DNA from: a virus
IMG/VR virus record: IMGVR_UViG_3300042125_000010
Location: 1-41,171 of that record
Length of the DNA: 41,171 bases
Strand: one strand, 5' to 3'
Under the pieces are notes generated by a model. It searched no databases, was not told where the DNA came from, and saw only the letters and a program-made list of their open reading frames with translations. The position numbers were made by a program, and so were the translations under genes. Position 1 is the stretch's first letter. Every line of letters starts with the position of its first letter. This document shows, piece after piece, positions 38,442 through 41,171 of the stretch.

Positions 38442-40058
38442 ATGCCGCTCAAGCTGTTCGACAACATAGGGACCATCGGGCTCATCGCTGACGTCAACGA
38501 ACGTAAGCTGCCCGACGGTGCGTGGTCGGATGGCCGCAATGTGCGGTTCGACGGGTACACTGCTACCAAGGTACGCGGCTCCCGTGTAGTACAAGGCAGC
38601 TTGTCGGCGGCGCCTTATTCGCTGTTCGCCCACACGACGTTAGACGGCTCGCAGTTCATCTGCTACGCAGGCTTGACTGAAGTCTACACCGTCAACAACA
38701 ACGCCCACTACCAGCTGACCCGGACTGACATATCCGGCACAGCGACCCTGTACAACACCGACCCGACCCAGCTATGGACTGGCGGTGTGCTGGGTGGCCT
38801 GCTGTTCCTGAACAACGGCGTGGACGTACCGCAGGTGCAAATTACGCCTACCGCGTCCTGCCGGCTGTCCGACCTGCCCAACTGGCCTACCACCATCACG
38901 ACCCGCTGCGCCGTCATGCGAGCGTACCGTAACTACCTGGTCGCGCTGGATATCACCAAGGGACCGCAGCGCTACCGCCAGATGGTCAAGTGGTCATCCA
39001 GCGCCGACCCGCTCACTGTGCCAACGACCTGGAACGAAGCGGACACAACAGCGGACGCTGGGGAAAACTCGCTCTCCGAAACCAACGGCACCGTGATCGA
39101 CTGCCTGCCGCTGCGGGACATCAACATAATCTACAAGGATGACGCGATCCACGGGATGCAGTTCATCGGTGGGCAGTTCATCTTCCGCTTCTACCAGATT
39201 TTCAACGGCGTAGGGCTGCTGGCCAAGCGCTGCGTGGCTGCATTCGAGCAATACCACTGCTTCGTTGGCAACGACCTCGACGTCTATGTACACGACGGTA
39301 ACAGCATTCGATCCATCGGTCAGGACAAGTGGCGCGACTGGCTGCGCACTAACGTAGACGGCTCGCTATTCGAGCGCATGTTCGTCGTGGCCAACCCAGT
39401 CACTACTGAAATCTGGATCTGTATCCCTGACGGCACACAGGACTATACGTCCAAGGCCATCATGTGGAACTGGCGCAAAGACACCTGGGGCGTGCGTGAC
39501 CTCAACAACATCTCCAGCGGTGCCGTCAGCGGTATCGAGTCGTCGGACTACCTGACCCTCTGGAGCACTGTGGTAGGCGACTGGGCCAGCAACGGCGCGA
39601 CGTGGGGAGAGCTGGACAGCCTGCCACCCGATCGTAAACTTGTGCTGGCGTCCCCAACACGCACCACCGGCATCATCGAGACTGAGTTCGGCTCCAGTGA
39701 GTTCGACGCAGCGCTGCCATTCTCCGTGGAGCGCCAGGGCATCTGGGGGCTTCCTTCCAAGGTCGTCGACGGCCAGCGTGTGGTTGACCTGCAGTCGGTC
39801 AAGTTCGTGCGCCGGGTCCGCTTCCGCACCGTGGACGGTGGGTCCAGCGACAACGTGAACTTCAAAGTGGCCTTGCAGACCGACGTGGGCAGCACGCTGG
39901 TCTGGCAGACGACTACCAAGATGACCAACAACACCGCCGAGATAACGCTGTTCCAGCGCGGTCGGTTCCTTAGCGTGGCGGTAGAAACCACTGAAGATAC
40001 GCTGGTCAGCCTGCACAGCTTCGAGGTCGATTACGACCCGTCAGGACAGTACCTATGA
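38442..40058 (+). CDS. Tail hub / nozzle protein (beta-propeller-like)
   Basis: 538 residues from ATG 38442; the frame is open to 38358 inside the previous gene. Start PLKLFDNIGTIGLIADVNERKLPDGAWSDGRNVRFDG, then strand-rich blocks with WTGGVLGGLLFLNNG, HGMQFIGGQFIFRFYQIF and TSKAIMWNWRKDTWGVRDL. The layout fits the tail stopper or nozzle of P22/T7-type phages. Overlaps the next gene by ATGA. Confidence 0.78.
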   Translation: MPLKLFDNIGTIGLIADVNERKLPDGAWSDGRNVRFDGYTATKVRGSRVVQGSLSAAPYSLFAHTTLDGSQFICYAGLTEVYTVNNNAHYQLTRTDISGTATLYNTDPTQLWTGGVLGGLLFLNNGVDVPQVQITPTASCRLSDLPNWPTTITTRCAVMRAYRNYLVALDITKGPQRYRQMVKWSSSADPLTVPTTWNEADTTADAGENSLSETNGTVIDCLPLRDINIIYKDDAIHGMQFIGGQFIFRFYQIFNGVGLLAKRCVAAFEQYHCFVGNDLDVYVHDGNSIRSIGQDKWRDWLRTNVDGSLFERMFVVANPVTTEIWICIPDGTQDYTSKAIMWNWRKDTWGVRDLNNISSGAVSGIESSDYLTLWSTVVGDWASNGATWGELDSLPPDRKLVLASPTRTTGIIETEFGSSEFDAALPFSVERQGIWGLPSKVVDGQRVVDLQSVKFVRRVRFRTVDGGSSDNVNFKVALQTDVGSTLVWQTTTKMTNNTAEITLFQRGRFLSVAVETTEDTLVSLHSFEVDYDPSGQYL

Positions 40059-40294
40059 GCTACCAACCAACATTCCCCGGCGAGGGTATATCCCCGCAGT
40101 GGCTGTACGACGAGCTGCAACGAATCGGCACAGAGATGGTACGCCCGATGGGCCTGCAGTTCGATGTGCTGCATGAATCTCCACCACGCCCGCAAGAAGG
40201 GCTGCTGGTGTTTGCGGATGGTGTAGACTGGAACCCAGCAGGCGCTGGCGGTGGGCTGCATCAATACATTGGCGGCGTGTGGGATAAACTCTAG
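40055..40294 (+). CDS. Small virion-region protein
   Basis: 79 residues, ATGA overlap with the tail hub gene. Trp/Gly-rich, with EGLLVFADGVDWNPAGAGGGLHQYIGGVW. It looks like a small beta protein bound to the tail; function unknown. Confidence 0.65.
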   Translation: MSYQPTFPGEGISPQWLYDELQRIGTEMVRPMGLQFDVLHESPPRPQEGLLVFADGVDWNPAGAGGGLHQYIGGVWDKL

Positions 40295-40304
40295 GGGGTG
40301 TGTG

Positions 40305-40709
40305 ATGGATATGGCTTCGATCATGGGTATGTTTGGCGGCGGTGGAGGTGGTGGCGGTATGCAGTTGCCACAGGCTCAGCTCGGCCAGGCACAGATGGGT
40401 GGCCCGCCACCAGCCGGTGCTGGCTTCGGCATGGGGCAGCCGCTGATGCAGGGGCAGATGGGCGCATCGCAAATGGCTCCGGGATTGGGCGCATTTGGCA
40501 TGTCCACTGACCAACAGAACGAACTCATGAGGCAGCTCGGCCCTATGGGTATACAGATGATGCAGAACGCCCAGGGTGGTCAGCCGCAGCAGATGATGCC
40601 GATGATGCAGCGCGGCATGGGCATGCAGCAACAGCAGCAAGGCCCGCGCGACTACCTGGCACAGGGTGGCGGTATAGCACCACGCACGATCATAAATAAA
40701 GGCTACTGA
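40305..40709 (+). CDS. Met/Gln/Gly-rich low-complexity protein
   Basis: 134 residues from ATG 40305 (GGGGGTGTGTG upstream). Dominated by Gly, Met, Gln and Pro with an eight-Gly run, and an ordered end (RDYLAQGGGIAPRTIINKGY). It precedes the ejection genes; internal virion protein or scaffold-like role is inferred. Confidence 0.68.
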   Translation: MDMASIMGMFGGGGGGGGMQLPQAQLGQAQMGGPPPAGAGFGMGQPLMQGQMGASQMAPGLGAFGMSTDQQNELMRQLGPMGIQMMQNAQGGQPQQMMPMMQRGMGMQQQQQGPRDYLAQGGGIAPRTIINKGY

Positions 40710-40711
40710 CG

Positions 40712-41122
40712 ATGCCGGTACTGCGCGGTGTGCCGCATGACAAAGTCCCGGCGATCTGGCCGCACGCGCTGCCGTTCGTTGAGCGGTACTTCGAGAAGTC
40801 GAAGGAGCACCGCTGGAACGCCGACGACCTGCTGGCAGCTGTGCTGGAGCGCGACATGCAGTTGTGGGTCATTCTGGATGGCGCGGACATCGAGACAGTC
40901 GTACTGACAGAGATCCTGAACTACCCCCGCGTCCGTGAGTGTAACGTGTTCATGATCAGCGGGAAGATGACAGCCCGAGAAGACTGGCGCGAAGTAGTGC
41001 AGGAAGTGGTAGAGTGGGCGGCAACACAGGGCTGCCACTATATTTCCTCCATGGCCCGCAAAGGTTCGGAAAAAGCCATGGGCTGGGAAACAAGGCAGAC
41101 GTACATCACGAGGGCGATATAA
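40712..41122 (+). CDS. GNAT-like internal virion protein
   Basis: 136 residues. Strand and helix pattern and segments (LWVILDGADIETVVLTEILNYPRVRECNVFMISG, WREVVQEVVEWAATQGCHYISSMARKG) look like a GNAT acetyltransferase fold, known for small internal virion proteins of T7-like phages. The acetyl-CoA loop (Q/RxxGxG/A) is not obvious, so the fold may be structural. TAATG overlap with the next gene. Confidence 0.65.
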   Translation: MPVLRGVPHDKVPAIWPHALPFVERYFEKSKEHRWNADDLLAAVLERDMQLWVILDGADIETVVLTEILNYPRVRECNVFMISGKMTAREDWREVVQEVVEWAATQGCHYISSMARKGSEKAMGWETRQTYITRAI

Positions 41123-41171
41123 TGGGCGGCGGAAGTGGCGGCGGTGGGAATACCACCACAACTCAAAAGGC
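41122..41171 (+). CDS. Start of the repeat-rich virion protein (continues at position 1)
   Basis: ATG at 41122 overlaps the previous TAA (TAATG). The first residues are Gly-rich (MGGGSGGGGNTTTTQK). After subtraction of the 19-base overlap the frame continues at base 1 and stays open to the stop at 2024. Confidence 0.9.
   Translation, partial: MGGGSGGGGNTTTTQK
41153..41171. repeat. 19-base terminal overlap identical to bases 1-19
   Basis: Bases 41153-41171 match 1-19 exactly. They show that the ends join; unique length 41152 bp. The overlap is too short to be a natural terminal repeat for a podovirus, so it is more likely an assembly overlap of a circular map. Confidence 0.95.

Noticed and set aside
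1-41171. Search for integrase, CI-type repressor, phage RNA polymerase and tRNA genes
   Set aside because: No frame shows the needed motifs, and no tRNA-like cloverleaf was noticed by eye; a tRNA scan would settle the last point.

Overview
The window is almost certainly one complete genome of a short-tailed (podovirus-type) tailed phage of about 41.15 kb. The last 19 bases repeat the first 19, and one reading frame runs in phase across the join, so the molecule is a circular map (assembly overlap or terminal redundancy) opened inside a virion gene. There is no integrase, CI-like repressor, RNA polymerase or recognisable tRNA, so a lytic phage that uses the host RNA polymerase is most likely. 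High GC, the sigma70-like promoters, the DnaJ-, Lar- and Rz-free small-gene content and the absence of membrane-less lysis genes point to a Gram-negative, probably gammaproteobacterial host. Pseudomonas is my guess from general resemblance only.

Layout. (1) 23596 to 41152 and on through 1 to 6052, plus strand: small leader genes, two tiny membrane peptides with a T4-type lysozyme, a resolvase-like nuclease, small and large terminase, P22-type portal, scaffold, N4-gp56-type capsid protein, decoration protein, a strong terminator, a TPR-glycosyltransferase / methyltransferase / GT8-type glycosyltransferase cassette, head-tail adaptor, repeat-rich tail fibre, tail hub/nozzle, small virion proteins, and three large internal (DNA ejection) proteins, one with a transglycosylase domain. 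(2) 6111 to 22545, minus strand, one long left-reading block of overlapping genes: about 20 small unknown genes first, then a prim-pol, an SF3-like helicase, a family A DNA polymerase, a Cas4/RecB-like nuclease, an SNF2-type ATPase, a lipoprotein, a Cys-rich candidate single-strand-binding protein, small unknown genes and finally a 3TM holin-family protein. (3) 22546 to 23595, about 1 kb without genes between the divergent blocks, dense in palindromes, repeats and promoter-like sites; this is the likely control region and a candidate replication origin.

How it works together. Left transcription from the control region (and a strong internal promoter at 22212-22239) makes host-takeover and replication proteins. 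Right transcription makes packaging, head, tail and lysis proteins. The two blocks converge at 6052/6111 around a hairpin. Most left-block genes overlap by the ATGA or TGATG type, so translational coupling is the rule. Several real genes of 26 to 52 codons are only visible when these overlaps are followed; they include a run of three consecutive single-span membrane micropeptides (20732-20993). The most interesting blocks are that run, the sugar-transferase cassette placed among the head and tail genes, and the repeat-rich control region.
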